Shown: in pieces, positions 30,800 through 39,499 of the stretch | Position numbering within the stretch: position 1 is the stretch's first letter | Layout of the letters: every line of letters starts with the position of its first letter | Assembly (NCBI RefSeq): GCF_034259325.1 | Contig: NZ_JAXIVS010000005.1 | Span: 186,001-250,000 of the forward strand | DNA: 64,000 bases | Reading direction: 5' to 3' | From: Hyalangium ruber | GTDB taxonomy: Bacteria; Myxococcota; Myxococcia; Myxococcales; Myxococcaceae | Notes under the pieces: model-generated | What the model was told of the DNA's origin: nothing | Database searches by the model: none | The model's input: the letters and a program-made list of their open reading frames with translations, nothing else | Made by a program: the position numbers and the translations under genes

Positions 30800-32983
30800 T
30801 CAGGCCTTCACGTCGGTGCGCGGCGGCACTTCACCGCTGGCGGAGTGCTGGCCGCCGCCGTTGCCACCGCCGGGCTTGTCCTCCAGGGCGGACTTCTCCC
30901 CAGCGGGCTTGTCCAGCAGCACCTTGGTGGGCCCCTGCTCGTCGGCGGCGCGACGGGCCTCCCGCTCCTTGTAGCGGCGGATGGCCGGGGCCATGATCTC
31001 GCCAATGAGCGTGCGGTAGTCCATGCCCGCGCCCTGGGCGATGAGCACCAGATCGCTCCAGCCCGGCGTGAGGCCCGGCAGCGGGTTGCACTCGATGAAG
31101 TAGATGCGCCCCTTGTCATCCATGCGGAAGTCGATGCGCGCCACGTCGCGGCACCCCAGCGCCATGAACGAGCCACGCGCCGCCGTGCGCAGCTTCTCCA
31201 GCAGCGCCGGCTCCAGCTTCGCGGGCGCGTCGTACCGGATGCGATCGTTCCAATCGAGCTTGTGCTGGAAGCTGTAGACCGGGTTCTTCTCCTCTTTGTC
31301 GAGGAAGACGATCTCCATGGGCGGCAGCACGCGCGGCCGGCGCTCGCCCAGCAGGCCCACGGTGAACTCGCGCCCGCCAATGTACTCCTCGATGAGCGCC
31401 GGCTGCTTGTACTTGCCCACCAGCTCCTTCACCACCTCGCGCAGCTCCGCCTCGCTCTGGCAGACGCTCTTGCTCACCACGCCCTTGGAGGAGCCCTCCG
31501 CCACCGGCTTCACGATGAGCGGGAAGTTGGTGAACTCCTTGTTGAGCCGCTCCTTGCCCGTGTGCATGAGCTGGAAGGTCGGCGTGTGGATGCCGGCCTG
31601 GCGGACGATCTTCTTGGCCAGCGCCTTGTCCAGCGCGAGCGAGAGCGTCGCCGGATCGCTGCCCGTGTACGGGATGTCCAGGAGCTCCAGCATCGCCGGC
31701 ACCTGGCTCTCGCGGTTACGGCCCTTGAAGCCCTCGGCGATGTTGAAGACGATGTCCACCGGCGTGCTCGCGAGCACACTCGGCAGCTCCGCGGTGGCCT
31801 CGAGGTCGATCACCTCATGGCCCCACGAGGCGATGGCCTCGCGGATGGCCTGGAGCGTGGACGGCGAGTCGTACTCGGCCTCGCTGTCCTCGGAGGCATC
31901 CACGGTCGGCTTCACGCGCTTGACGTTGTAGGAGAAGCCCACCTTCAGCGGGCCGCTCTTGCGCGCCGGCTTGCCCTGGCGCCGCGCCGAGTCCTTGATC
32001 TTGTAGCGCTTGGCGGCGCTCTGGATGATCGAGCCGATCACCCCGTCCAGGTGCAGCCCCTCCAGCGCCGCGGAGGCGTAGATGCCGGCGCCGGGCTCCA
32101 GGCTGGGCAGCGCGTTGATCTCCAGGAAGTACGGCACGCCCGCGTCGCTGAGCCGGAAGTCGATGCGGCCCAGGTCCCGGCAGTCCAGCACTCGGAAGAT
32201 CGTCTGCGCCATCTTGCGCACGTCCTCCGCCGTCTTCGCGGAGATGTTCGCCGGGGCGCGCACGCTCACGGCGCCGTAGTTCTTCACCTTCAGATCGTAG
32301 TCGTAGATCTGGTACTTGCGGCCCGCCGTGGCGTTCGCGTCGACCACGTACTCCACCGGCGTGAGCACGCCGTCGTAGTCATTGTCCACCGCGGCCAGGA
32401 AGGGCACCGTCAGGTCCTTGCCGCCGATGAACTCCTCGACCAGCACGCCGGCGGGGTACTTGGCCAGCGCGTCGGCCACCTTCGCGCGCACCTCGTCCAG
32501 CGTCTCCGCGATGGAGTCCTGGGTGATGCCCTTGGAGGAGCCCTCGAAGTTGGGCTTGACGATCACGGGGAAGCGCAGGTTCTCGGCCGTCAGCTCGCTG
32601 AGCTTCTCCACGTACTGCCAGCCCGGCGTGCGGATGCCGTGCTTGGAGAGGATCAGCTTGGTGAGCTGCTTGTCCAACGTGACGGCCAGGGCGTACGCGT
32701 CGCTGGCGGTGTACGGGAAGCCCAGCTCGTCGAAGAGGGCCGGGTAGAAGGCCTCGCGGAAGCGGCCGCGGCGCCCCTCGGCGGTATTGAAGATGAGATC
32801 CGGGCTGTAGGCCTCCAGCCGGGCGACGGTGCGCGAGGCGGGGCCGCTCACCTCGAAGCGCTCCAGCCGGTGGCCGAGCCGCTCGATGGCGCCCGCCAGC
32901 GTGTTCACCGTCTCCTGGGTATCGAACTCCGCCTCTTCTTCCGAGTCGGAGAGCCTGAGGTTGTACGTCAGCGCGATGCGCAC
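30800..32983 (-). CDS. Tandem ATP-grasp ligase, two D-Ala-D-Ala ligase-like units fused
   Basis: 727 residues made of two homologous ATP-grasp units, about 1-330 and 346-672, then a low-complexity tail. Each unit has an FN(T/I)AEG substrate-side loop (residues 65-70 and 413-418), a P-loop-like EGSSKG (147-152 and 496-501), an EE(F/Y)IGG(K/R) ATP-binding segment, and a metal site RIDFR...E-x-N (FLEINALP at 287-293, FIECNPLP at 630-636). Since both keep Glu and Asn, both halves look active. D-Ala ligases have one unit of about 300-350 residues; a double one is unusual and suggests two sequential peptide-type ligations. Its start overlaps the RDD gene by 16 bases. Confidence 0.85.
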   Translation of the reverse strand: MRIALTYNLRLSDSEEEAEFDTQETVNTLAGAIERLGHRLERFEVSGPASRTVARLEAYSPDLIFNTAEGRRGRFREAFYPALFDELGFPYTASDAYALAVTLDKQLTKLILSKHGIRTPGWQYVEKLSELTAENLRFPVIVKPNFEGSSKGITQDSIAETLDEVRAKVADALAKYPAGVLVEEFIGGKDLTVPFLAAVDNDYDGVLTPVEYVVDANATAGRKYQIYDYDLKVKNYGAVSVRAPANISAKTAEDVRKMAQTIFRVLDCRDLGRIDFRLSDAGVPYFLEINALPSLEPGAGIYASAALEGLHLDGVIGSIIQSAAKRYKIKDSARRQGKPARKSGPLKVGFSYNVKRVKPTVDASEDSEAEYDSPSTLQAIREAIASWGHEVIDLEATAELPSVLASTPVDIVFNIAEGFKGRNRESQVPAMLELLDIPYTGSDPATLSLALDKALAKKIVRQAGIHTPTFQLMHTGKERLNKEFTNFPLIVKPVAEGSSKGVVSKSVCQSEAELREVVKELVGKYKQPALIEEYIGGREFTVGLLGERRPRVLPPMEIVFLDKEEKNPVYSFQHKLDWNDRIRYDAPAKLEPALLEKLRTAARGSFMALGCRDVARIDFRMDDKGRIYFIECNPLPGLTPGWSDLVLIAQGAGMDYRTLIGEIMAPAIRRYKEREARRAADEQGPTKVLLDKPAGEKSALEDKPGGGNGGGQHSASGEVPPRTDVKA

Positions 32984-33612
32984 GGCTTCTCCCTTTTCGC
33001 CTTCTTGAGCGAGCGCCCGCGGCGCACCTTCGCCGCGGACATGAGTCGACCCGGAGCGCGCTCATGCGCCACGGGCGTGCGGGCGGCAACCGTCGCGCCC
33101 GCGACAACCTTCCCATCCACCACCTGCGTCTGGGCCCACATGTCCCCGAGCCGCCAGCCGAGCGGATCCTTGAGGACGCGCCACGCCTCCAGCCCGCCGA
33201 TGACGACGAGGCCCGCGGCGCCGGCCACCAGGCCCAGCGGCTGCGGCATCATCCCCAGCAGGACGATGAGCGCCAGCGGCGCGTTGCGCAGGGTGCTGTC
33301 ACGGTGGCGCGCCGCCGAGCGGGTCGGCAGGTGCATCACCTTCACTCCGAAGATGCGCTTGCCCACGCTCTGGCCCTGGAGCATGCCGTCGGCCAGCAGC
33401 AGGAACAGCAGCGCCACCACGGAGCCGGCGGCGCCGCAGACGACCCACAGGCCCCACGCCACGGCCACGTCCACCAGCCGCGCGCCCACGCGCAGCAGCA
33501 GCGAGGCCTTGGGGTACGGAGAGCCGGCCATGGCATCGCCCTCATGGACGAGGCGCAGCGCGCGCTCGCTCCGAGGTGCCACCATGAAGCTACGTTCGGG
33601 GCCGGGGTTCAC
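32968..33612 (-). CDS. RDD family membrane protein
   Basis: 214 residues. The RDD domain starts at SLLLRVGARLVDVAVAW and has the second signature GQSVGKRIFGVKVMHL. Hydrophobic segments lie at about residues 47-75 and 115-140. A positively charged tail (KVRRGRSLKKAKREK) follows. RDD proteins are of mixed or unknown function; some act in transport of ions or in cell-envelope assembly. The GTG start overlaps the upstream stop (GTGA) and has GGAG eight bases before it; a later ATG at 33531 is the main alternative. Confidence 0.75.
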   Translation of the reverse strand: MNPGPERSFMVAPRSERALRLVHEGDAMAGSPYPKASLLLRVGARLVDVAVAWGLWVVCGAAGSVVALLFLLLADGMLQGQSVGKRIFGVKVMHLPTRSAARHRDSTLRNAPLALIVLLGMMPQPLGLVAGAAGLVVIGGLEAWRVLKDPLGWRLGDMWAQTQVVDGKVVAGATVAARTPVAHERAPGRLMSAAKVRRGRSLKKAKREKPCASR

Positions 33613-34118
33613 TCCTCGGGCTCCAGCGTGAGGCCCTTCTCCAGGGGCTCGGGCTCATCCAGGCCCGCGAGCTGCGCCAGCCGCTCGTAGGCGCTGATCG
33701 GCCGAGGGCCTCCGCCGGCCCGCTTCTCGTGCGTACGGGCGTGGTCCGCCATCAACTCCGCCGTGGGCGAGCCCGTCTCCGACAGCCGCATCAGCCGGCC
33801 ACGGGCCTCCTCGGTGTCGTGCGTGGCGGCCTCGCCCTCGCGGGTGAAGAAGACGAAGGCCATGGCCGGACGCTTGGAGGCCTCGCGCATGGCGAACTGC
33901 ACGCCATCGAGGTTCCAACCCTTGGGGATCCACTCGTTGAGGGTGCGCTCCAGCGAGCCCTCATCCACGGTGGACAGCTCGACGACCTTGTATTGCAGGG
34001 GACCCGGCGCCCGGACGACGGGCGTCTTTCCCGTACCGGGGCGCTTGCCGGCGCGGCGGGGACGTTCGGGCGGAGGCTTGGCGGCCTTGCGCTTGGGACG
34101 CTTCTTCTTCGTGGGCAT
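33609..34118 (-). CDS. DUF4177-like protein with basic N-terminus
   Basis: 169 residues starting with a very basic segment (MPTKKKRPKRKAAK) rich in Lys, Arg and Pro. A compact domain follows in which YKVVEL, then LERTLNEWIPKGWNLDGVQFA, then FVFFTRE fits the short DUF4177 beta-alpha-beta pattern. The rest is acidic and probably disordered. It lies between hemB and the RDD gene; the downstream gene overlaps its stop. Nucleic-acid contact through the basic tail is a guess. The start chosen is the ATG before the Lys-rich stretch. Confidence 0.6.
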   Translation of the reverse strand: MPTKKKRPKRKAAKPPPERPRRAGKRPGTGKTPVVRAPGPLQYKVVELSTVDEGSLERTLNEWIPKGWNLDGVQFAMREASKRPAMAFVFFTREGEAATHDTEEARGRLMRLSETGSPTAELMADHARTHEKRAGGGPRPISAYERLAQLAGLDEPEPLEKGLTLEPEE

Positions 34119-34193
34119 TGCTGTGGAACTCACTTTGCGCGCGTCCCGGGTGCGGATCAAGCCGTCCGAGAGACTTCCCGCGCCGGCTGTCGG

Positions 34194-35162
34194 CTACAGG
34201 AGCTTGGAAGCCTCGAGGGCGTGGTAGGTGATGATGAGGTCGGCCCCGGCGCGCTTGATGGAGGTGAGGATTTCCATCATCACTCGATTGCCATCCACCC
34301 AACCGTTCTGGGCGGCGGCCTTCACCATGGCGTACTCGCCGGACACGTTGTAGGCCACCACCGGCACCTGACAGTGCTCCTTCACCCGGTGGATGATGTC
34401 CAGGTACGAGAGCGCGGGCTTGACCATCACCATGTCGGCGCCCTCGTCGAGGTCGAGCCGCAGCTCCTTGAGGGCCTCGCGGGCATTGGCCGGATCCATC
34501 TGGTAGCCGCGCCGGTCGCCGAACTGGGGCGTGCTCTGAGCGGCCTCGCGGAAGGGCCCGTAGAAGCCCGAGGCGTACTTGACCGCGTAGGAGAGGATGG
34601 GCGTGTCCACCAGGTGCGCCTCGTCCATGGACCTGCGCAGGGCGGCGATGCGCCCGTCCATCATGTCCGAAGGGGCGATGATGTCGGCGCCGGCCTGGGC
34701 GCACGTGACGGCCATCTGCGCCAGCAGCGGCAGGGTGGCGTCATTGGCCACGTGATCGCCTTCGAGGACGCCACAGTGGCCGTGGTCGGTGTACTCGCAC
34801 AGGCACACGTCGGCGATGACCTGCAGCTCGGGCACGGCCTCCTTGATGGCGCGGATGGCGCGCTGGACGATGCCGTCGCGCGCGTAGCCCTGCGTGCCCC
34901 GGCCGTCCTTCTGGTCGGGAATGCCGAAGAGGATGACGGAAGGCACCCCGAGGGCCTTGGCCTGCTTCGCCTCGGCGACGGCGTGCTCGATGGAGAGGTT
35001 GAAGATGCCCGGCATCGAGGCGATGGGGCGGCGCACGTCCCGGCCGTCGACGACGAAGAGGGGGTAGATGAAGTCCGAGGGCTCCAGCGTCGTCTCACGC
35101 ACCATGTCCCGGAGGACGGCGGAGCGACGCAGGCGGCGGGGGCGGTGGATGGGGAAAGCCAT
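34194..35162 (-). CDS. hemB: Porphobilinogen synthase (delta-aminolevulinate dehydratase)
   Basis: 322 residues, full family length. It condenses two 5-aminolevulinate molecules to porphobilinogen in haem and corrin synthesis. Visible sites: the metal-binding Cys cluster [12 protein letters not shown] near residue 122 (zinc type), the first active-site Lys in [15 protein letters not shown] and the second in [11 protein letters not shown], both at expected spacing. The gene starts a same-strand series with the DUF4177, RDD and ATP-grasp genes, although 75 bases separate it from the next gene, so a shared transcript is not certain. Confidence 0.96.
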   Translation of the reverse strand: MAFPIHRPRRLRRSAVLRDMVRETTLEPSDFIYPLFVVDGRDVRRPIASMPGIFNLSIEHAVAEAKQAKALGVPSVILFGIPDQKDGRGTQGYARDGIVQRAIRAIKEAVPELQVIADVCLCEYTDHGHCGVLEGDHVANDATLPLLAQMAVTCAQAGADIIAPSDMMDGRIAALRRSMDEAHLVDTPILSYAVKYASGFYGPFREAAQSTPQFGDRRGYQMDPANAREALKELRLDLDEGADMVMVKPALSYLDIIHRVKEHCQVPVVAYNVSGEYAMVKAAAQNGWVDGNRVMMEILTSIKRAGADLIITYHALEASKLL

Positions 35163-35252
35163 AGCTCGACGGTATAAACCGTTGATGGCCCCGCGCCAGC
35201 CTCAAGTGGACCGAGCTGGGCTCCCGGGCAGCCGGCAAGGCGGGGGGCCCCT

Positions 35253-35543
35253 CTACCGCGCGGTTCCCCCGTCCTGCTCCGGGCAGGTGCGGAGGAGCCT
35301 TCGCTCGAAGATCACCTTCTCCTGGATGGTGCAGCCGTCGACGTCGACACAGTTGAAGCTGTGGTCATCTCCCCGGAAGCTCGTCCCCGGGCGGCAGCGG
35401 AACTCCCGCTCGGACTCGCGGAAGCCCTCGAGCTCCAGAGCCTCCTCGTCGCTGAAGTGGAGATAGAGGCGCAGCACCCCCACGCCACACAAGGCGACCG
35501 TCAGGCCCACGACAGGTATCAGCCAGCGCCATGATTTCGCCAC
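35253..35543 (-). CDS. Small single-pass membrane protein, unknown
   Basis: 96 residues from a GTG that has AGGTG five bases upstream; a TTG seven codons earlier is possible. One hydrophobic helix at about 6-28 (LIPVVGLTVALCGVGVL) is followed by an extracytoplasmic tail with four Cys (CRPG, NCVD, GCTI, TCPE) that could form two disulfides. No family recognised. The GC3 pattern and the pairing of a membrane helix with a Cys-rich tail support a real gene. Confidence 0.55.
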   Translation of the reverse strand: MAKSWRWLIPVVGLTVALCGVGVLRLYLHFSDEEALELEGFRESEREFRCRPGTSFRGDDHSFNCVDVDGCTIQEKVIFERRLLRTCPEQDGGTAR

Positions 35544-35606
35544 GCTGGCACCTATATCAAACAAGCCTTGGAAACCGCGCAGGAGGCGGCGCGGCGGCCC
35601 CCCGAC

Positions 35607-35810
35607 TCAGCTCTGCAGCAGGAGCCCGGCGTTCCAGAAGGAGCGGCGTGAAGCCTGGTTGGCGCGCTGCTCGGCCCGCTCCGCCTCGAAGAGGGCCCGC
35701 GTATAGCGCGCATGGGCCGCTGGAGTGCCTGCCTTGAGGCCTTCTTCCGCCTCGGCCAGCTCACGCCGTGCCTGCGCCAACTCATTCCCCACAATCTCGC
35801 TCCACGTCAT
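35607..35810 (-). CDS. Small helical protein, unknown
   Basis: 67 residues, MTWSEIVGNELAQARRELA..., strongly helical and charged, with Ala/Glu/Arg heptad character over residues 12-55 suggesting a coiled coil. An excellent AGGAGGA lies eight bases before the ATG, which is the main reason to trust this gene and this start over the longer open frame. No family recognised. Confidence 0.6.
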   Translation of the reverse strand: MTWSEIVGNELAQARRELAEAEEGLKAGTPAAHARYTRALFEAERAEQRANQASRRSFWNAGLLLQS

Positions 35811-35876
35811 GGTCCATTCCTCCTGGTAAGCAGAGCCCTTGCACACCTCGGACCAGAGGTAAGCCTGGGTGAAGCA

Positions 35877-35898
35877 TGCGAAAAGCCGTGCTTTCGCA
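35877..35898. promoter_or_regulatory. Inverted repeat upstream of the small helical protein
   Basis: TGCGAAA and TTTCGCA face each other over eight bases. It lies in the region of about 230 bases between this gene and the divergent ABC operon. Candidate operator; no more can be said. Confidence 0.3.
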
Positions 35899-36039
35899 CG
35901 CAAGGGAACGTCGGGAGTGCGCACACTGCTTCCCACCCACGCAAAAGTGACGACGCAAGCAGGCCCACGGCGGGCTTGGACGCCTGGCTGGCCTCCCTGG
36001 AGGCAATCGGTCTCGGGCCGCATCGTCTAGAGTGGCACC

Positions 36040-36951
36040 GTGCCAGCCATCGAAGTCAGCGGGCTCCGAAAGACGTACCGACGCGCCTTCGGGCGTGCGG
36101 GAAATGACGCACTGCGGGGCGTGGACCTCACCGTGCCGGAGGGGAGCGCCTTCGGGCTGATTGGCCCCAACGGTGCCGGGAAGACGACGTTCATCAAGGC
36201 CATCCTCGGCATCGTTCAGCCGACGGCGGGCACCGTGCGGGTGCTGGGCGGCTCACCGGAGGACCCGCGCATCCGCGCGCGCATCGGCTACCTGCCCGAG
36301 CGCCTGCACCTGCCGGGGGCGTGGACGGCCACCGCGTTCCTGAACACCGTGGCGCGGCTCAAGGGGCTGCGACCGGAGGAGGCCGCGCACCTGCGGTTGC
36401 TGGAGCGCGTGGGGCTGGCGTCCGCGGCGGGGCGGCGCATCGGCGGGTACTCCAAGGGCATGCGCCAGCGGCTGGGGCTGGCAGCGGCGCTGCTGGGATC
36501 CCCTTCCCTGCTGGTGCTGGACGAGCCCACCGACGGCATCGATCCCATGGGCCGCGTGGAGGTGCGGAGCATCCTTCAAGAGGAGGTGCGACGCGGCACC
36601 ACGCTCTTCCTCAACTCACACCTGCTGGCGGAGACGGAGCGCGTGTGTGATCGCGTGGCGATCCTCGCGGACGGGCGCGTGCTGCGCGAGGGACGGCTGG
36701 AGGAACTGTCGCGCGGCGGGGCGAGGTGGGCGGTGCGCTTCGCTCCCGGCACGGACGCGGGGGCGCTGGCTTCGGCCGGCTTCCAGGCGACGGGCTCGGA
36801 GGGGCTCTACCATATCGAGGCGGCGGATCCGGCGGCGCTGAACGCGGCGCTGGACCGGGCACGGGCGGCCGGGGCGCTGCTGGTGGAACTCAAGCGCGAC
36901 GGACAGGATCTGGAAGCAGTGCTCACCTCCACGGTGGGGGCAGCGGCATGA
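36040..36951 (+). CDS. ABC transporter ATP-binding protein
   Basis: 303 residues. Walker A GPNGAGKTTF near 45, signature YSKGMRQRLG (a variant of LSGGQ) near 137, Walker B LLVLDEPTDGID near 160 and the switch His in FLNSHLLAE. The extra C-terminal domain of about 75 residues is usual in ABC-2 exporters. It powers export through the permease encoded next, with which it overlaps by ATGA. GTG start. Cargo unknown. Confidence 0.93.
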   Translation: MPAIEVSGLRKTYRRAFGRAGNDALRGVDLTVPEGSAFGLIGPNGAGKTTFIKAILGIVQPTAGTVRVLGGSPEDPRIRARIGYLPERLHLPGAWTATAFLNTVARLKGLRPEEAAHLRLLERVGLASAAGRRIGGYSKGMRQRLGLAAALLGSPSLLVLDEPTDGIDPMGRVEVRSILQEEVRRGTTLFLNSHLLAETERVCDRVAILADGRVLREGRLEELSRGGARWAVRFAPGTDAGALASAGFQATGSEGLYHIEAADPAALNAALDRARAAGALLVELKRDGQDLEAVLTSTVGAAA

Positions 36952-37784
36952 GGCCCGTGTTCGGAATCGCCGGCTACGTGCTGCGCGAGGCGGCGTCGCG
37001 CAAGTTCATCCTGGCCTTCCTGGTGGGAATCACCCTGCTGCTGCTCGTGATCTCGCTGAGCCTGCGGCTGGAGGTGCTGGACGGAGCGCTGGCGGCCACG
37101 CGGCTGTTCGGCAAGGTGGTGGACACCAGCATCCGCTCGGTGGACGTGGCGCTGCGGCCGCTCTACCAGGCGTGCGCCTACGTCGTCTTCTATGGAGGCA
37201 TCCTCTTCGGCATCGTCGCCTGCTCGGACTTCGCGCCGAGCCTGATGTCTCCGGGGCGGATCGAACACCTGCTCGCCCTGCCCCTCCAGCGCTGGCACAT
37301 CCTGGCGGGCACGTTCCTGGGGGTGATGACGCTGGCGCTGTGCGGCGCGATCTATGGCGCGGGCGGGCTGTTGCTGATTCTCGGGGTGAAGACGGGGTAC
37401 TGGACGGCGGGGCCATTGGTGGCGGCGCTCCTGGCATGCGTGAGCTTCGCGGCGGTGTACGCGGTGATGCTCACCACGGCCACGCTGGTGCGCAGCGCGG
37501 CGCTGTGCGCGGCCTCGGGCTTCCTGATGTTCGTGGGCGGCATCATCGCCGGCTACCGCTCCTCGATCGCCCGTGTCTTCGAGGAGGGTCTGAGCCGAGA
37601 GCTCTTCAAGGGCGTGACGTTGGTGCTGCCGCGACTGTCCTCGCTGGCGGATGCCTCCGCGGACCTTGCGGCCTCGCAGCCCCTGGGTGTGAAGTCGCTG
37701 GAGACGCTGCTGGTGGGGGTGCTGGTGTTCGGCCTGGGAGTGCTCGCGGTGGGCTTCTGGCGCTTCGAAGGGAAGGATTACTGA
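36948..37784 (+). CDS. ABC-2 type transporter permease
   Basis: 278 residues with about six hydrophobic segments (for example FILAFLVGITLLLLVISL, YVVFYGGILFGIVA, LAGTFLGVMTLAL). The SPGRIEHLLALPLQRWHILAG segment after the second helix is the conserved ABC-2 coupling region. The start overlaps the ATPase stop, and its own stop shares a base with the next start (TGATG), so three genes are translated as one block. Confidence 0.88.
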   Translation: MRPVFGIAGYVLREAASRKFILAFLVGITLLLLVISLSLRLEVLDGALAATRLFGKVVDTSIRSVDVALRPLYQACAYVVFYGGILFGIVACSDFAPSLMSPGRIEHLLALPLQRWHILAGTFLGVMTLALCGAIYGAGGLLLILGVKTGYWTAGPLVAALLACVSFAAVYAVMLTTATLVRSAALCAASGFLMFVGGIIAGYRSSIARVFEEGLSRELFKGVTLVLPRLSSLADASADLAASQPLGVKSLETLLVGVLVFGLGVLAVGFWRFEGKDY

Positions 37785-38908
37785 TGAACCGACGGCGTGG
37801 CATGTGGCTCGCCCTGGCGGTGGTGCTGCTGGCGGTGGGCGCCGGGCTGATGTTCACCGGCCAGGGCGAAGAGCCGGAGGTCGAGCCACCCAAGGTGGAC
37901 TTCCCTCGGAAGATGCGCCCGGAGGAGCGGAAGCGGGCCGAGCTCCGCCGCACCCAGGTGCTGCCCGCGCGCGGGCCCGAGGACGCGGGGACGGCGGTGG
38001 CGACGCCGCAGCGCCCGAGGGATCCGGTGCTCGCCGCCCTGCCCCGGGGCAAGGGCCGGTCGGCGGTGGTCATCGAAGCCAACGCCCTGAGGCACTCCCC
38101 CATCGGCGAGCTGCTGATGGATTGCATGATGCGCGATGGCGGCAAGCGGATGGACGAGTTCCGGCAGGTCAGCGGCGTGGATCCGTTCCAGGATCTGGAC
38201 CGCATGGTCATCACGGATGACGGCTTCATCCTCTCGGGGGACTTCAGCAAAGCGCGCTTCACGGAGCTGCTCCAGGAGCGGGTGTCCTCGGACTACGGTC
38301 CAGGCGCGCGCGTGTACGAGCCGGGCGAGGTGGTCATCGCGCAGGCGGATGGAGGCACGCGACGAGGCCGTGGAGACTCGGCGGTGGGCACCTGGAACAA
38401 CCAATTGCTGGTGGTCGGCGACACGCCCTCCTCGGTGAAGGACGTCCTCGACCGGGTGGAGGGACGCGGCTCGAACGAGCCTCCCATCATCTCCGAGAAC
38501 AGCACGTACGGAGAGATGTACGGGGTGCTGTCGGTGGAGCAGATCGCGCGGATGCTGCCTCCGGAGCAGGCGGAGCTGGCGCAGCGGCTGAAGCAGGTGG
38601 CCGACAACGTGGAGCTGCACCTGGACGCGCGCTCGGACGTGGCGATGGTGGCGGAGCTGCGGGGCTCGGACGCGGCGGCGGTGACGGACCTCGGCAAGTC
38701 GCTGGGCGCGGCGCTGTCGGTGGGGCGGCTCAAGGCCCAGGCGGACGGCAACAAGGATCTGGCGCAGCTGCTGGACTTCGCGCGCGTGCAGCCAGATGGC
38801 TCGTCGTTCAAGCTGGAGATGGCGGTCCCGCTCGAGGTCATCCAGGAACGGCTCAAGTGGTGCCGGGATGAACGGCAGGCCACCGGGGCCACGGAGACAC
38901 GGCAGTGA
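37784..38908 (+). CDS. Membrane-anchored protein of the ABC exporter operon, unknown
   Basis: 374 residues: one N-terminal membrane helix (WLALAVVLLAVGAGLMF), a basic/proline linker, and an extracytoplasmic domain of about 280 residues containing alternating strands and helices (SAVVIEANALRHSPIG, QLLVVGDTPSSVKDVLDRV). No family recognised. Because it is translationally coupled to the ATPase and permease, it may act as a periplasmic partner or substrate-handling subunit. Confidence 0.7.
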   Translation: MNRRRGMWLALAVVLLAVGAGLMFTGQGEEPEVEPPKVDFPRKMRPEERKRAELRRTQVLPARGPEDAGTAVATPQRPRDPVLAALPRGKGRSAVVIEANALRHSPIGELLMDCMMRDGGKRMDEFRQVSGVDPFQDLDRMVITDDGFILSGDFSKARFTELLQERVSSDYGPGARVYEPGEVVIAQADGGTRRGRGDSAVGTWNNQLLVVGDTPSSVKDVLDRVEGRGSNEPPIISENSTYGEMYGVLSVEQIARMLPPEQAELAQRLKQVADNVELHLDARSDVAMVAELRGSDAAAVTDLGKSLGAALSVGRLKAQADGNKDLAQLLDFARVQPDGSSFKLEMAVPLEVIQERLKWCRDERQATGATETRQ

Positions 38909-38995
38909 ACTGCTCGGAGCGCTGGCTTGCCTGGCCGCAGCCCCCTGCCCTACCCACCGAGGATGGGAGCCCCGTTTCGGAGGGTTGAAGTCGAT

Positions 38996-39487
38996 ATGCC
39001 TTTCTCCACCCTCTGTCAGCGCTGCGGGCTGTGCTGTGACGGCAACCTCTTCGCCTCCGTCCCACTGAGGAAGGCGGAGGTCGCCACGATGCAGCGGCTG
39101 TCCCTGTCCGTGATGGAGACTCCGGAGGGTACGCCGTCGCTCGTGCAGCGGTGTACCGCGCTGGATGGGCGCTGCTGCACGGTCTACGCGGAGCGCCCCG
39201 AGGCCTGCCGCCGGTACCGCTGCTATCTGCTCATGGCCATGGCGGAGGGCGAGGTCTCCTTGGACGAAGCGCTCGCCGTGGTGGACGGGGCACACGCGCG
39301 CATTCAAGCGGTGGAGGCCCTGCTGGCTCCCTCCAGCGAAGAGGCGCCCCAAGCCGTGCTGCAACGGGCGCGGAGGGATGACCTCCCGGAGAACGGAGGG
39401 CCCCTACCCCCCGAGGCCCGCACCGCTTGGGAACAGGCCAATGCGTACCTGGATCGTCACTTCCGGGGGCGCCACGGCCGGGGTTGA
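38996..39487 (+). CDS. YkgJ-type cysteine cluster protein
   Basis: 163 residues. The N-terminal CQRCGLCCDG and the later GRCCTVYAERPEACRRYRC form the eight-cysteine cluster of the UPF0153/YkgJ family, thought to bind zinc or an iron-sulfur centre. The C-terminal half is helical. The ATG before PFSTLCQRC was chosen because homologues begin near the first Cys; two earlier in-frame ATGs exist and GGAGGG lies a little far (12 bases). Function unknown. Confidence 0.75.
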   Translation: MPFSTLCQRCGLCCDGNLFASVPLRKAEVATMQRLSLSVMETPEGTPSLVQRCTALDGRCCTVYAERPEACRRYRCYLLMAMAEGEVSLDEALAVVDGAHARIQAVEALLAPSSEEAPQAVLQRARRDDLPENGGPLPPEARTAWEQANAYLDRHFRGRHGRG

Positions 39488-39499
39488 ACCCCTGCGGGC

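Noticed and set aside
30845-33631. Plus-strand open frame of over 900 codons opposite the ATP-grasp and RDD genes
   Set aside because: Arg/His/Leu-rich translation without recognisable domains, exactly antisense to genes with clear motifs.
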